DNA of 55,540 bases. It comes from Xanthobacteraceae bacterium (GTDB lineage: Bacteria > Pseudomonadota > Alphaproteobacteria > Rhizobiales > Xanthobacteraceae). A program made the translations under genes and the position numbers. This document shows positions 24,850-32,654 of this stretch, piece by piece (within the stretch, counting starts at the first letter, position 1; the number at the start of each line of letters is the position of its first letter). The stretch is from the NCBI GenBank assembly GCA_031291475.1, contig JARLIY010000017.1, positions 1-55,540 of the forward strand, given 5' to 3'. The notes beneath the pieces are model-generated. The model saw only the letters and a program-made list of their open reading frames with translations, did not search any database and was not told where the DNA came from.

Positions 24850-25058
24850 CAGCCGTGATGTTCGGCGTGCTTCTTGGAAGCGTGCTCGTGATGCTCGGTC
24901 GCATGCAGGGAATGACCGTACGCCACTTTGGAATGGTGCGCGGCTTTCTCGTGATTGCCCGCCTTGTGGTGCATGGCGGCCTCGCGATGATGCTTCGCCG
25001 CGTGCTCGTGATGATGCGCGGCATGCTCGTGGTGCTCGTGAACCTCGTGGCTGCTCAT
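24849..25058 (-). CDS. Histidine-rich heptad-repeat small protein
   Basis: Starting at the ATG at 25058 (GGGAGAGA upstream), the 69-residue product contains 24 His. Residues 10-37 fall into exact seven-residue units: HEHAAHH, HEHAAKH, HREAAMH, HKAGNHE. This predicts a helix with a continuous histidine face suited to binding Zn, Ni, Cu or Co. There is no signal peptide and no cysteine. Similar His-rich peptides appear in rhizobial genomes near stress genes; a metal-storage or buffering role is inferred. Neighbours are the DUF883 and PilZ genes. A longer start nine codons upstream lacks a better ribosome site. Confidence 0.72.
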   Translation of the reverse strand: MSSHEVHEHHEHAAHHHEHAAKHHREAAMHHKAGNHEKAAHHSKVAYGHSLHATEHHEHASKKHAEHHG

Positions 25059-25168
25059 CGTTCTCTCCCTGACTAACGGCTTCACCGGAAAATGGAAACA
25101 TTGCCGGGATCGATGAACTATTTGCGACGCTTCGTTAGCGGTTTTTCATCAGCAGCCAAACGACGACC

Positions 25169-25537
25169 TTACATCTCCTGCAACGCATCGAGCCGCTTTT
25201 TCAAGAGAGCGACGTCGTGCTCGATCCTGGCCAGCCGGTCGGCAATGGGGTCCGCTCCCTCGTGCGCGGGCCGCTGTCTCTCTGACTGCTCTGGCGTCCA
25301 GCTGACGCCGAGATTGTTGCCCTTGCGCCATTCGATGCGGGCGCGGAAGTACTCATCCTTATGGGGAATATAAAGCTCGAACAACTCCGGCAGCGTCACG
25401 TTCTCCGAGCATTCGAGGCGGCCGCCATTGGCGGTGATGTCGCGCACGATGCAGTCCATGCTCGACAGCCGGTTATTGAAATAAATCCGCCCTTTGATGA
25501 ACGTCTTGTGGCGGGCGAGTGCGCGGCGTTCGATCAT
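25169..25537 (-). CDS. PilZ-domain protein
   Basis: The 122-residue product starts at the ATG at 25537, overlapping the upstream gene by ATGA. The c-di-GMP motifs are present: RALAR near the N-terminus (R-x3-R) and DITANGG (D/N-x-S-x-x-G with T for S). The barrel continues through YIPHKDEYFRARIEWRKGNNLGVSW, and a C-terminal helix (ADRLARIEHDVALLKKRLDALQEM) probably forms a coiled coil. PilZ proteins bind c-di-GMP and alter motility or polysaccharide synthesis. The GGDEF cyclase at 27235 is a possible source of the ligand. Confidence 0.88.
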   Translation of the reverse strand: MIERRALARHKTFIKGRIYFNNRLSSMDCIVRDITANGGRLECSENVTLPELFELYIPHKDEYFRARIEWRKGNNLGVSWTPEQSERQRPAHEGADPIADRLARIEHDVALLKKRLDALQEM

Positions 25538-25722
25538 TGCGTGCTCGTGCCTTCCGCGGCCACCCTGTCGATCACTTCGACCACGTTTTGGATTCGCACG
25601 ATCAGGTCGATATGCGCTTCCATTTGTTCGGCACCGCCGAACGAGTGGCTCAATGATTTGATCAGATCGTTTCTGCGTTCTACCAAATTCTTGCGGGCAT
25701 CCGCGCAATCGCTCTTTTCCAT
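25534..25722 (-). CDS. Small helical protein coupled to the PilZ gene
   Basis: The 62-residue product (MEKSDCADARKNLVERRNDLIKSL, then GGAEQMEAHIDLIVRIQNVVEVIDRV) is predicted to be a helical hairpin. Its stop overlaps the PilZ start codon (ATGA), so translation is coupled and the two proteins probably act together. It has no recognised domain. Confidence 0.65.
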   Translation of the reverse strand: MEKSDCADARKNLVERRNDLIKSLSHSFGGAEQMEAHIDLIVRIQNVVEVIDRVAAEGTSTQ

Positions 25723-25899
25723 TTCAGCCTCTCGCGATCTCCGCTATCGATCTAGAATGCGGCGATACCCGATAAAGAATGATGACGGGGATCAAGCCGC
25801 AGGAACGCACTCAGCCCGTAGTTTACAGAAGCTTAATCGCACCGCGTCGCGCCAATAATCGACGCGGGAGTGGCGAATTACCGAGCTATCGGCGGCCGC

Positions 25900-26385
25900 C
25901 TATTCCTCGCGGTAAACCCGCTCGCGGCGTTCGTGACGTTCCTGGGCCTCGATCGAGAGCGTGGCGATCGGGCGCGCTTCCAGGCGCTTGAGCGAAATCG
26001 GCTCGCCCGTTTCCTCGCAATAGCCATAAGTGCCGTCTTCGATTCGCTGCAGCGCCGCATCGATTTTGGCGATCAATTTACGCTGCCGGTCGCGGGCGCG
26101 CAGTTCGATGGCCCGATCGGTTTCCGAGGAGGCACGGTCGGCGAGGTCGGGATGGTTCGTATTGTCGTCCTGGAGATGCTGAAGCGTCTCCTTGGCCTCC
26201 TTGAGGATGTCCTCCCGCCACTCGAGCAGCTTCAGGCGGAAATACTCCCGCTGGCGCTCGTTCATGAACGGTTCGCGGTCCGTCGGCCGGTAGATCTTGT
26301 CGAAGGGCCGGATGGCTTTGCCGTTCTTACTGACTATTTCGTCGGCTCGACCGTTTTTGCTTTTTACCGACTGCATGGACTGCAT
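25900..26385 (-). CDS. dksA: RNA polymerase-binding transcription factor DksA, one-cysteine type
   Basis: The 161-residue product begins at the ATG at 26385. The N-terminal region is basic. A coiled coil starts at NERQREYFRLKLLEWREDILKEA, with the tip sequence PDLADRAS keeping the D-x-x-D-x-A residues that reach into the polymerase secondary channel. RNRDRxRKL-like ARDRQRKLIAKI follows. The globular end reads GYCEETGEPISLKRLEARPIATLSIEAQERHE: only the first of the four zinc-binding Cys of E. coli DksA remains, the others being T, S and A. Such zinc-free DksA forms are known in alphaproteobacteria. It works with ppGpp on rRNA and stress promoters. Confidence 0.93.
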   Translation of the reverse strand: MQSMQSVKSKNGRADEIVSKNGKAIRPFDKIYRPTDREPFMNERQREYFRLKLLEWREDILKEAKETLQHLQDDNTNHPDLADRASSETDRAIELRARDRQRKLIAKIDAALQRIEDGTYGYCEETGEPISLKRLEARPIATLSIEAQERHERRERVYREE

Positions 26386-26726
26386 GTCCCCTACTCTGCG
26401 CGCGCTGGCGCCACGTTCTCCCCGGAAGCGCGCCCATATACCGCGGGTGTGTGACGGTGACAATATCGATGAATGGAAGGGCTTACCGGCCGCCTTTAGG
26501 GCCGGCGAAAGCTTGGTTTTTGCGGGTTTTGACGGGCTTTCTTGGGCGCCGCGGATCGATCTTGCCCCCAGGTCTGATGGTCGGGTCCGATGGCCGGGTT
26601 CCATCCCCCGAAGACCCAGGGGAAGGCTTTTCGGCTGCTGGTTCAGCCTCCAGGCGTCGGGCGAGGAAATTTAAAGTTTTCTTTACCCTATCGCGCCTAA
26701 TTGTGCCCGTCAGTCAGGCTCCCATC
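26386..26726. other. dksA to FlbD-type gene intergenic region
   Basis: This divergent gap holds no supported gene. A minus-strand frame running upstream from dksA is open but has no ribosome site. Inverted repeats are present: GGCCGCC-TTTA-GGGCCGG around 26490-26510 and CCCCCGAAGACCCAGGGG near 26608. The CtrA-like site near its right end is listed separately. Confidence 0.4.
26671..26687 (+). promoter_or_regulatory. CtrA-like box upstream of the FlbD-type gene
   Basis: TTAA-AGTTTTC-TTTACC has the same form as the site at 22771 (TTAA-N7-TTTACC). It lies 40 bases upstream of the start codon of the FlbD-type DNA-binding protein in an otherwise GC-rich region. Confidence 0.55.
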
Positions 26727-27074
26727 ATGCAGCCACTCCGCCGCGCCACGCTGAACGACCGAGCTTGCCCAGTCGAGCCCGCCGCTAACAATGTGGCCGT
26801 GATCGCTCGCTCCCGACCCGAAGCCGGCGACGCCGCCCCGTATGATCCTCAACCGAAATTCGCGCCGCTGACGGGCACACGGGCGCTGGTCGGGCGCCGC
26901 TTAGCGGACGTCGAGCGCGACTTGATCCTGGACACGCTTCAGTTTTGTCTCGGAAACCGCACACGGGCAGCCAAAATGCTCGGCGTCTCCATCCGCACGA
27001 TGAGGAACCGGCTTAAGGAATTTGCCTCAAACGGTCTCAGTATTCCTCCTACCGACTTGCGGTACGGGTCTTGA
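26727..27074 (+). CDS. Stand-alone FlbD/Fis-type DNA-binding domain protein
   Basis: The 115-residue product begins at the ATG at 26727. Residues about 1-50 are unstructured. Residues 53-105 form a Fis-type helix-turn-helix: LVGRRLADVERDLILDTL, then CLGNRTRAAKMLGVSIRTMRNRLKEF. This is very close to what I recall of the C-terminal domain of the flagellar regulator FlbD, yet there is no receiver and no AAA+ domain. It cannot activate sigma-54 polymerase itself and may instead compete with or assist FlbD, or bind DNA in the manner of Fis. The CtrA-like box upstream supports a motility or cell-cycle link. The GGDEF gene follows 160 bases downstream. Confidence 0.85.
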   Translation: MQPLRRATLNDRACPVEPAANNVAVIARSRPEAGDAAPYDPQPKFAPLTGTRALVGRRLADVERDLILDTLQFCLGNRTRAAKMLGVSIRTMRNRLKEFASNGLSIPPTDLRYGS

Positions 27075-27234
27075 AAAAAGACAGGCGGAACAACGGCGTT
27101 TCGCCGCCTCGATTAACAAATTCCTAGCGACATCCTTCGCATCCGAAGTCTGCCGATAAACGGCGCGCAATCGCCTAGTGCTATCAATCTTGCCAGGAAC
27201 GCCGATTGCGTGAGTTGCGCGGGGATTGGGGATT

Positions 27235-27909
27235 ATGTTTGCCGTCGCAAAAGACGAGGTCCAAAGTCGGACCGAGAGGCTCGAGGCTGAGCTCGCGGCA
27301 GCTCGCTCACTGATCAAGCAGCTCGAATCCAGAATCGAAACAGACGTTCTTCTCGATATTGCCAACCGCCGCGGCTTCGAACGCGAGCTGGCGCGTGCTG
27401 TTTTGCATGTGCACCGCTACCAAAGAAGCGCCGCGGTCATATTTATCGATCTGGATAACTTCAAATCCATCAACGATCGATTTGGTCATCTTGCCGGCGA
27501 CGCCGCGCTCAAGGCCGTCTCGGACGTGATCATCAAGACTTGTCGCCGTTCGGATACCGTCGCCCGTTACGGCGGCGACGAGTTCGCCGTACTCCTGTGG
27601 AATTTGGGCGAAAGCGCCGCCCGGGCGAAGGCGCTGGCTTTCGAAAAGATAATCGAAGCAATGGAAATTCGCTTCACATCCGATGTCTGCGCGGTCGGCG
27701 CGCCCACCGGCGTCACGATGCTTCAACGTTTCGACAGTTTGCCGCACGTGATAGCGCGCGCGGACAAGGACATGTATTCCCGGAAAATGGAAAAAAAGAG
27801 CGAGGAGCAGCCTCGGCCGACCTCGTCGGATGTTGCCGCCCGGCATATTGTCCGGCTTTCCGAAGACATGCGGCCGCGCGGCGCCGAACTCGACCCGCTG
27901 GCGCGCTGA
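27235..27909 (+). CDS. GGDEF-domain diguanylate cyclase
   Basis: The 224-residue product starts at the ATG at 27235; a TTG three codons earlier is also open. A short N-terminal coiled coil (AVAKDEVQSRTERLEAELAAARSLIKQLESRI) leads into a GGDEF domain: DVLLDIANRRGFERELARA, IFIDLDNFKSINDRFGH and the intact active site ARYGGDEFAVLLW. The product-inhibition I-site RRSD lies five residues before GGDEF. It should make c-di-GMP and be subject to feedback. There is no sensor or membrane segment. The last 35 residues are a disordered tail. A PilZ target is encoded 1.7 kb away. Confidence 0.92.
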   Translation: MFAVAKDEVQSRTERLEAELAAARSLIKQLESRIETDVLLDIANRRGFERELARAVLHVHRYQRSAAVIFIDLDNFKSINDRFGHLAGDAALKAVSDVIIKTCRRSDTVARYGGDEFAVLLWNLGESAARAKALAFEKIIEAMEIRFTSDVCAVGAPTGVTMLQRFDSLPHVIARADKDMYSRKMEKKSEEQPRPTSSDVAARHIVRLSEDMRPRGAELDPLAR

Positions 27910-28008
27910 GCGCCAAAATCGCTCCGGGCTATCCGCTCCACATTGCAAATTCGCCGCTATATTGCTTAGTTGCCGCGCCGGGCTTTAGCGGCAAGCGAGC
28001 GGATTCTC

Positions 28009-28854
28009 ATGCGTTTCGAAGGTACCAGCGCCTACGTCGCCACCGATGACCTTAAAGTCGCGGTCAACGCCGCGATCGCTCTGGAGCGGCCATTGCTGGT
28101 CAAGGGCGAGCCGGGAACCGGTAAAACCGTGCTGGCGATCGAGATAGCCAAGGCGCTCGGCGCGCCGCTGATCGAGTGGCACATCAAGTCGACCACCAAG
28201 GCGCTCCAGGGGCTCTACGAATACGACGCGGTCACACGGCTGCGCGACAGCCAGCTGGGCGACGCCCGCGTCAAGGACATCCGCAACTACATCAAGCGCG
28301 GCAAGCTGTGGGAAGCATTCGTCGCCGACGAGCGGCCAGTTCTACTCATCGACGAGATCGACAAGGCCGACATTGAGTTCCCCAACGATCTGCTGCAAGA
28401 ACTCGATCGCATGGAGTTCTTCGTCTATGAGACCGGTGAAACGATCCGCGCGCGGCGCCGGCCGATCGTCGTCATCACCTCGAACAACGAGAAGGAATTG
28501 CCGGACGCGTTCCTGCGCCGTTGTTTCTTTCATTACATCCGCTTCCCCGACGCTGACACCATGCGAGCGATCATCGAAGTGCATTTCCCCGGCATCAAGC
28601 ATCGGCTGGTGGCGGAGGCGTTGCGGCTGTTTTACGAGATCCGTGACGTGCCCGGCATGAAGAAAAAGCCCTCGACCTCCGAATTGCTCGACTGGCTCAA
28701 GTTGCTGATGGTCGAGGATATCGCGCCGGAGACATTACGCGAGCGCGACCCGAAAAAGCTGATTCCGCCGCTGCACGGGGCGCTGATCAAGAACGAGCAG
28801 GATGTGCATCTGTTCGAGCGGCTGGCCTTCATGTCGAGACGCGAGGGCCGCTGA
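28009..28854 (+). CDS. MoxR-family AAA+ ATPase
   Basis: The 281-residue ATPase has Walker A LVKGEPGTGKTVLAIE, Walker B PVLLIDEIDKADIEFPNDLL, sensor 1 VVITSNNEKELPDAFLRRC, and the helical lid. Family members act as chaperone-like ATPases that insert metal cofactors or mature enzymes and nearly always neighbour a VWA-domain (CoxE-like) gene. Here the next gene is a convergent outer-membrane protein gene 15 bases away, so the usual partner is absent from this locus. Confidence 0.93.
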   Translation: MRFEGTSAYVATDDLKVAVNAAIALERPLLVKGEPGTGKTVLAIEIAKALGAPLIEWHIKSTTKALQGLYEYDAVTRLRDSQLGDARVKDIRNYIKRGKLWEAFVADERPVLLIDEIDKADIEFPNDLLQELDRMEFFVYETGETIRARRRPIVVITSNNEKELPDAFLRRCFFHYIRFPDADTMRAIIEVHFPGIKHRLVAEALRLFYEIRDVPGMKKKPSTSELLDWLKLLMVEDIAPETLRERDPKKLIPPLHGALIKNEQDVHLFERLAFMSRREGR

Positions 28855-28869
28855 AGTCCGCGGCCGCGC

Positions 28870-29724
28870 TCACCACAACGGGCGCATCGCGAAGGTGTAG
28901 GTGGCACCGACGCCGAAGGTGAACTGGTTCGGCGAGCCGCGCATGGTAACCAGCGGGGAGTCGGCGGCCGAGCCGGTAAGCCGCTCATACTCGAAGATCG
29001 CGTGGGTCTGCCACTGCGAATTCCAGAAGTATTCCACCTGCGTTCCGCCGCCATAGGAATAGACCCCGCCGCTGGCGCTGTAGGCGGGCAAGCCCGAGGC
29101 GGCGGCCTGTGCCGCACCGATGCTGTAATATGGAGAAATCGCGGCGGTCGTTTGCACCGCCAGGCGCGGTCCGGCGGAAAGCCGGAATTGTCCGAGCGGC
29201 ACGATCGCGTCCACGTAAAGGTCGCCGCTCTGTCCGGTTTCGCCGCCGATCCCCTGACGCAGCTCGCCGCGGATGCGCAGCCAAGGCACCGGCCAATACT
29301 GGGCATAGACTCCGAGCTGCGCTGCCCAATTGACATCGGCCAAGCCGCGGAGCTGTGCGTAGGATGAGCTGTAGCGCGGCCAAGAGAGCGTGCCGACCGG
29401 TCCGGCCTGGAATTGGCCCAAGTCAAGCAGCGGAAAACCAAAGCCGTCGCGTGCTCCGAAAAAGAACGGCGGATCGGTGGGCTTGCGAATATTAAAGAGC
29501 GGGAAACCGCCGAGGCCGTAGAGATTGGTTGGAGCGCCCGGCCAGGCCGGGACCCCGCGCACCTCGCCGCCGACGGTGACAATCCAGTCAGGCACCGCCG
29601 GCATGTAGGTCGACGGTGCGGCCGGTGGTGGCGCCGGCGCCAGCGGTTCCAGATCGGCCGCTACCGCGATACCCGGCACCAACAGCAATGCCGCAATTAC
29701 AAACCGCCAAGCGGCCATTGCCAT
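28870..29724 (-). CDS. MipA/OmpV family outer-membrane protein
   Basis: The 284-residue protein has a signal peptide (FVIAALLLVPGIAVAAD), a Pro-rich linker, and a beta-barrel beginning PDWIVTVGGEVRGVPAWPGA and ending FTFGVGATYTFAMRPLW, with an aromatic C-terminal residue as in barrel proteins. The repeated amphipathic strands and the internal GELRQGIGGETGQSGDLYVDAI segment match MipA/OmpV scaffolding porins. The function may be murein-synthesis scaffolding or transport. Confidence 0.85.
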   Translation of the reverse strand: MAMAAWRFVIAALLLVPGIAVAADLEPLAPAPPPAAPSTYMPAVPDWIVTVGGEVRGVPAWPGAPTNLYGLGGFPLFNIRKPTDPPFFFGARDGFGFPLLDLGQFQAGPVGTLSWPRYSSSYAQLRGLADVNWAAQLGVYAQYWPVPWLRIRGELRQGIGGETGQSGDLYVDAIVPLGQFRLSAGPRLAVQTTAAISPYYSIGAAQAAASGLPAYSASGGVYSYGGGTQVEYFWNSQWQTHAIFEYERLTGSAADSPLVTMRGSPNQFTFGVGATYTFAMRPLW

Positions 29725-29863
29725 GCTACGACCCCGCTCCGCGTAAACTCCGGAGCCCCCGTTCTTAATAGGCTTTATAGGGCAAATCCGCTGCCAGCAC
29801 GACAGCGGGAAAGCGCTTTTGCTGGAAATTTTTCCCCGAGATTAATGAATTGAGACCGCCGCT

Positions 29864-31342
29864 TTAAGTTCCTTCGCGGCGCTCACGCCCTTGCGCGGCA
29901 GCCGGCGGCGGCGGCATAGACTGAGCGTCCGCCTCTGTGCGCACGTTGTCCTGCGGCGATGCGGATGATTGCGCCTCGTCGGTCTTGCCCAAGTCGGCAT
30001 GGCGCATGCGGTGCGCGCGCTCCGCAGCGCGCGCCCGGCGTTCGGCGGTGGCTGCGCGCAGGCGTCTGATCCAATAAGAGGTCTGCGCGACCGCGCGGCC
30101 GAAGATTCCGCCGGCCCAAACGAGCTCGAACGGCGTGAATTGCCGCCAGGTCTGATCGCCGTCCACGATGGCGCGGGCAATGAGGTTGCCGGCCATCGCC
30201 GTGGTGTTGAGGCCGTGGCCGCCGAAACCGCTCGCCAGCCACACGCCGGGACCAAGCTCGCCGATCTGCGGCATGCGGTGCAGCGAGTTGCCCAGCGTGC
30301 CGGACCATGCGTAATCGACACCAACCTCGCCGAGCTGCGGATAGGTTCTTTTGATATCGGCGGCGAGGGCGCGGACGTAGCGGCGCGGATCGCGTTCCCA
30401 CGTCGTCGCCCGGCCCGACCACATCAGCCGGTCGCCGCCGACGATGCGGTAGTGATTGCCGGCGAGGTCGGAATCGCTGACCGAACCGCGATAATCGATC
30501 GTCTCCGCAAGAAGCGGCCCCAGCGGCGCGGTGGTGATCACATAAGTTGTGATGGGAATGAGCGCAGCCGCAATCGGCGGCATCAATCCGGCGATCCGGT
30601 TATTGCCGCACAGCACGACATGATTGGCGCGCAACCGCGCATTGGGCGTGACGATGCGCTTGCGCACCCCGGCGGGATCGATGGACAGCGCCGGCGTGTG
30701 CTCGAAGATGCGGGCACCGGCGCGCTCGGCAGCCGCAGCCAGGCCGAGCGCATAGTTGAGCGGGTGGATATTGATCGCACGCGGAAAATGGATGGCGTGA
30801 AAGTAACGCTCGCTGCGCAGCGTTGCGCGCACCTGCTTGGCGGGCCAGCCCTCGATCTCGACGCCGAATTCGCCGAACAGTCTCGCCAGATGCATGAAGG
30901 GATCGCCGTTGTCGACCTTGGAGACGTAAAGCCAGCCGTCCTGCGGATCGACCCCGGGCATAAGGCCGTCGGCGACGGTGTCTCGCACGTAATCGAGCCC
31001 GCTTTGCGATAGCGACCACAAATCCTTGGCGCGCGAAAATCCGACGCGGCCGATGATGCGATCGGGCGCCGCGGCAAAGCCCGGAAGCACGAATCCGGTA
31101 TTGCGGCCCGAGGCGTTTTCCGCGAGTTGTCCGGCTTCGATGAGCACGACGGACCAGCCGCTGCGCGCCACCTCGCGCGCCGTCGTCAGGCCGGCGAGCC
31201 CGCCGCCGATGACGCAGACGTCGACGTCGAGGTCGACGGTGAGCGGCGGCCGCGGCGGCGCGTCCACTTTGGTCGCGGCGTACCAGGTTCCACTATAGGC
31301 TGAGAAGGGATCGGTCGTTTCGTCCATGACTTGACTATTCAT
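29864..31342 (-). CDS. FAD-dependent oxidoreductase, DAO/PuuB-like
   Basis: The 492-residue protein has an FAD-binding Rossmann motif, DVCVIGGGLAGLTTAREVARSGWSVVLIEA, then NASGRNTGFVLPGF. A second FAD segment lies near the C-terminal side (GVWLASGFGGHGLNTTAMAGNLIA). The middle domain includes DYRGSVSDSDLAGNHYRIVGGDRLMWSGRATTW. The family oxidises secondary or primary amines such as gamma-glutamylputrescine. The last 70 or so residues are a charged, disordered extension rich in A, R, E and Q not typical of the family. Alternative starts lie at 31342 and 31327. Confidence 0.9.
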   Translation of the reverse strand: MNSQVMDETTDPFSAYSGTWYAATKVDAPPRPPLTVDLDVDVCVIGGGLAGLTTAREVARSGWSVVLIEAGQLAENASGRNTGFVLPGFAAAPDRIIGRVGFSRAKDLWSLSQSGLDYVRDTVADGLMPGVDPQDGWLYVSKVDNGDPFMHLARLFGEFGVEIEGWPAKQVRATLRSERYFHAIHFPRAINIHPLNYALGLAAAAERAGARIFEHTPALSIDPAGVRKRIVTPNARLRANHVVLCGNNRIAGLMPPIAAALIPITTYVITTAPLGPLLAETIDYRGSVSDSDLAGNHYRIVGGDRLMWSGRATTWERDPRRYVRALAADIKRTYPQLGEVGVDYAWSGTLGNSLHRMPQIGELGPGVWLASGFGGHGLNTTAMAGNLIARAIVDGDQTWRQFTPFELVWAGGIFGRAVAQTSYWIRRLRAATAERRARAAERAHRMRHADLGKTDEAQSSASPQDNVRTEADAQSMPPPPAAAQGRERREGT

Positions 31343-31530
31343 GACTCAAACTATTTTGCGGCGCGGCAAATTACGCAGCCGCAGCAACTTCAGGCGACGG
31401 CTCCAATCCGAACTTCCTGTGCAGGTTTGCGGCTACACTATAGGAACTTCGGAATCGGGACACTAGACTACCGCGAGCCGACACCGGGCATCACCCGACT
31501 GAATGGCGCAACCCGACGAGGGGGCATCGC

Positions 31531-32058
31531 ATGATGCGCCGTTTGCTGCTGCTGCGACATGCCAAGACCGAGCGCCCCGAGCCGGGCGAACGCGATCGCG
31601 ATCGCAAGCTCATGGCGCGCGGCCGCGCCGACGCACCGGTCATCGGCGCCTATATGCTGCGTCACCGCCTGATGCCCGACCTCGTCCTCGTATCGCCGGC
31701 CGCCCGCGCCGAGGAAACCTGGACGCTGCTTGCCGCCGCACTCGGCAAATCGCCGCGCGTCGTGCGCGACGCGCGCATTTACAATGCCGGCCCGGAGACG
31801 CTGATCAAGGTGATCGGCGAGACGCGCGAGGCGCGCACATTGCTGGTGGTCGGCCACAATCCGGGCCTGCACGATCTCGCCGTGCAGCTGATCGCTTCGG
31901 GCGACGTCGAGGCGCGCGAACGCATCAACGAAAAATTGCCGACTTCGGGGCTGGTGGTGATCGAGTTCCCCTACGACGACTGGTCGCGGCTGCATCGCAG
32001 TTCCGGCAGGCTGGAGCGCTTCGTCAGTCCGCGGTTCATCGCGATCGCGACCGAGTAA
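31531..32058 (+). CDS. SixA-type histidine phosphatase
   Basis: The 175-residue protein shows LLLLRHAKTERPEPGERDRDRKL with the catalytic R-H-A, then SPAARAEETWTLL and LLVVGHNPGLHDLAVQL with the second His. It is the SixA subgroup of the histidine phosphatase superfamily, which removes phosphate from phosphohistidine in phosphotransfer proteins. It may act on a phosphorelay, but nothing here names the target. The upstream GAGGGGG serves as ribosome site. It is convergent with the ybjN pseudogene. Confidence 0.9.
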   Translation: MMRRLLLLRHAKTERPEPGERDRDRKLMARGRADAPVIGAYMLRHRLMPDLVLVSPAARAEETWTLLAAALGKSPRVVRDARIYNAGPETLIKVIGETREARTLLVVGHNPGLHDLAVQLIASGDVEARERINEKLPTSGLVVIEFPYDDWSRLHRSSGRLERFVSPRFIAIATE

Positions 32059-32098
32059 CCGACACGCGTCGCGTGGATCGACCCGGCCGTGGTTTCGA

Positions 32099-32643
32099 TC
32101 AATCGACCAGTGTCTGGCTGCAATGGGGCGAGCAGCCGATCCATTTGCGGAAGGCTTCTGCGGCAGTCTTCATTTTGACGAAGTAGACACCGAATGTCTT
32201 GTCGGGCTCGGCGAGCGTGCCCGCGATCACCAGTCGACTTCAATGCGGGCATCATTCTTGGCGTCACGCTTCACATAAGTATACGCCTTAGCAAAGCGTT
32301 TTTCGCTATTCCATTTGTTGATCGACTGCAGGGAAAAATCGTTCGGCACCGTATAGCCCGTATAGAACTGGAAGCTGGCGCAACCGCGCTAATCGAGAGG
32401 TCCGCTGCCGCAGGTATAGAAGAAGATATCCCAGCTAAAGCCGTCGACCATAGCTTTGACGCGCGGATCGCCGCTCTTGTCGCTGTTAATCTCGGCGGTG
32501 TATCCGAGGACTTGCAGCTGACTGGCAACGACGCGGGCACTGATGGTGCCGCTCCCGCCGGACGGCTCCTCGCCGAGAGATGCGGAAGCTGTGACTATAA
32601 GCGCCGACGCCGCGGCGATCGGCAATGTGATCCATGATTTCAT
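32099..32643 (-). pseudogene. Broken YbjN-domain exported protein gene
   Basis: The intact first part (to 32389) encodes a signal peptide (LPIAAASALIVTASASLGEE) and the YbjN start VVASQLQVLGYTAEINSDKSGD, then FSWDIFFYTCGSGPLD, where a TAG stops it. The same frame continues past TAG with RGCASFQFYTGYTVP, FSLQSINKWNSEKRFAKAYTYV and IEVDW, then TGA. From there the family sequence resumes one base out of frame as LVIAGTLAEPDKTFGVYFVK and AFRKWIGCSP, to a TGA at 32099-32101. Thus a nonsense change and a one-base deletion inactivate a gene otherwise recognisable over its full length. YbjN proteins are sensory or chaperone-like. Confidence 0.85.
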
Positions 32644-32654
32644 CTGCGCCCCCC

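Noticed and set aside
24804..25076. Plus-strand hydrophobic 90-codon frame opposite the histidine-rich gene
   Set aside because: Complementary His codons (CAC/CAT) produce Val/Met codons, so the hydrophobic frame is a by-product. It has no ribosome site and the terminator lies inside it.
26386..26604. N-terminal extension of DksA by about 73 residues
   Set aside because: The added segment has no family match. It contains inverted repeats and lacks a ribosome site, while the ATG at 26385 has G-rich bases just upstream.
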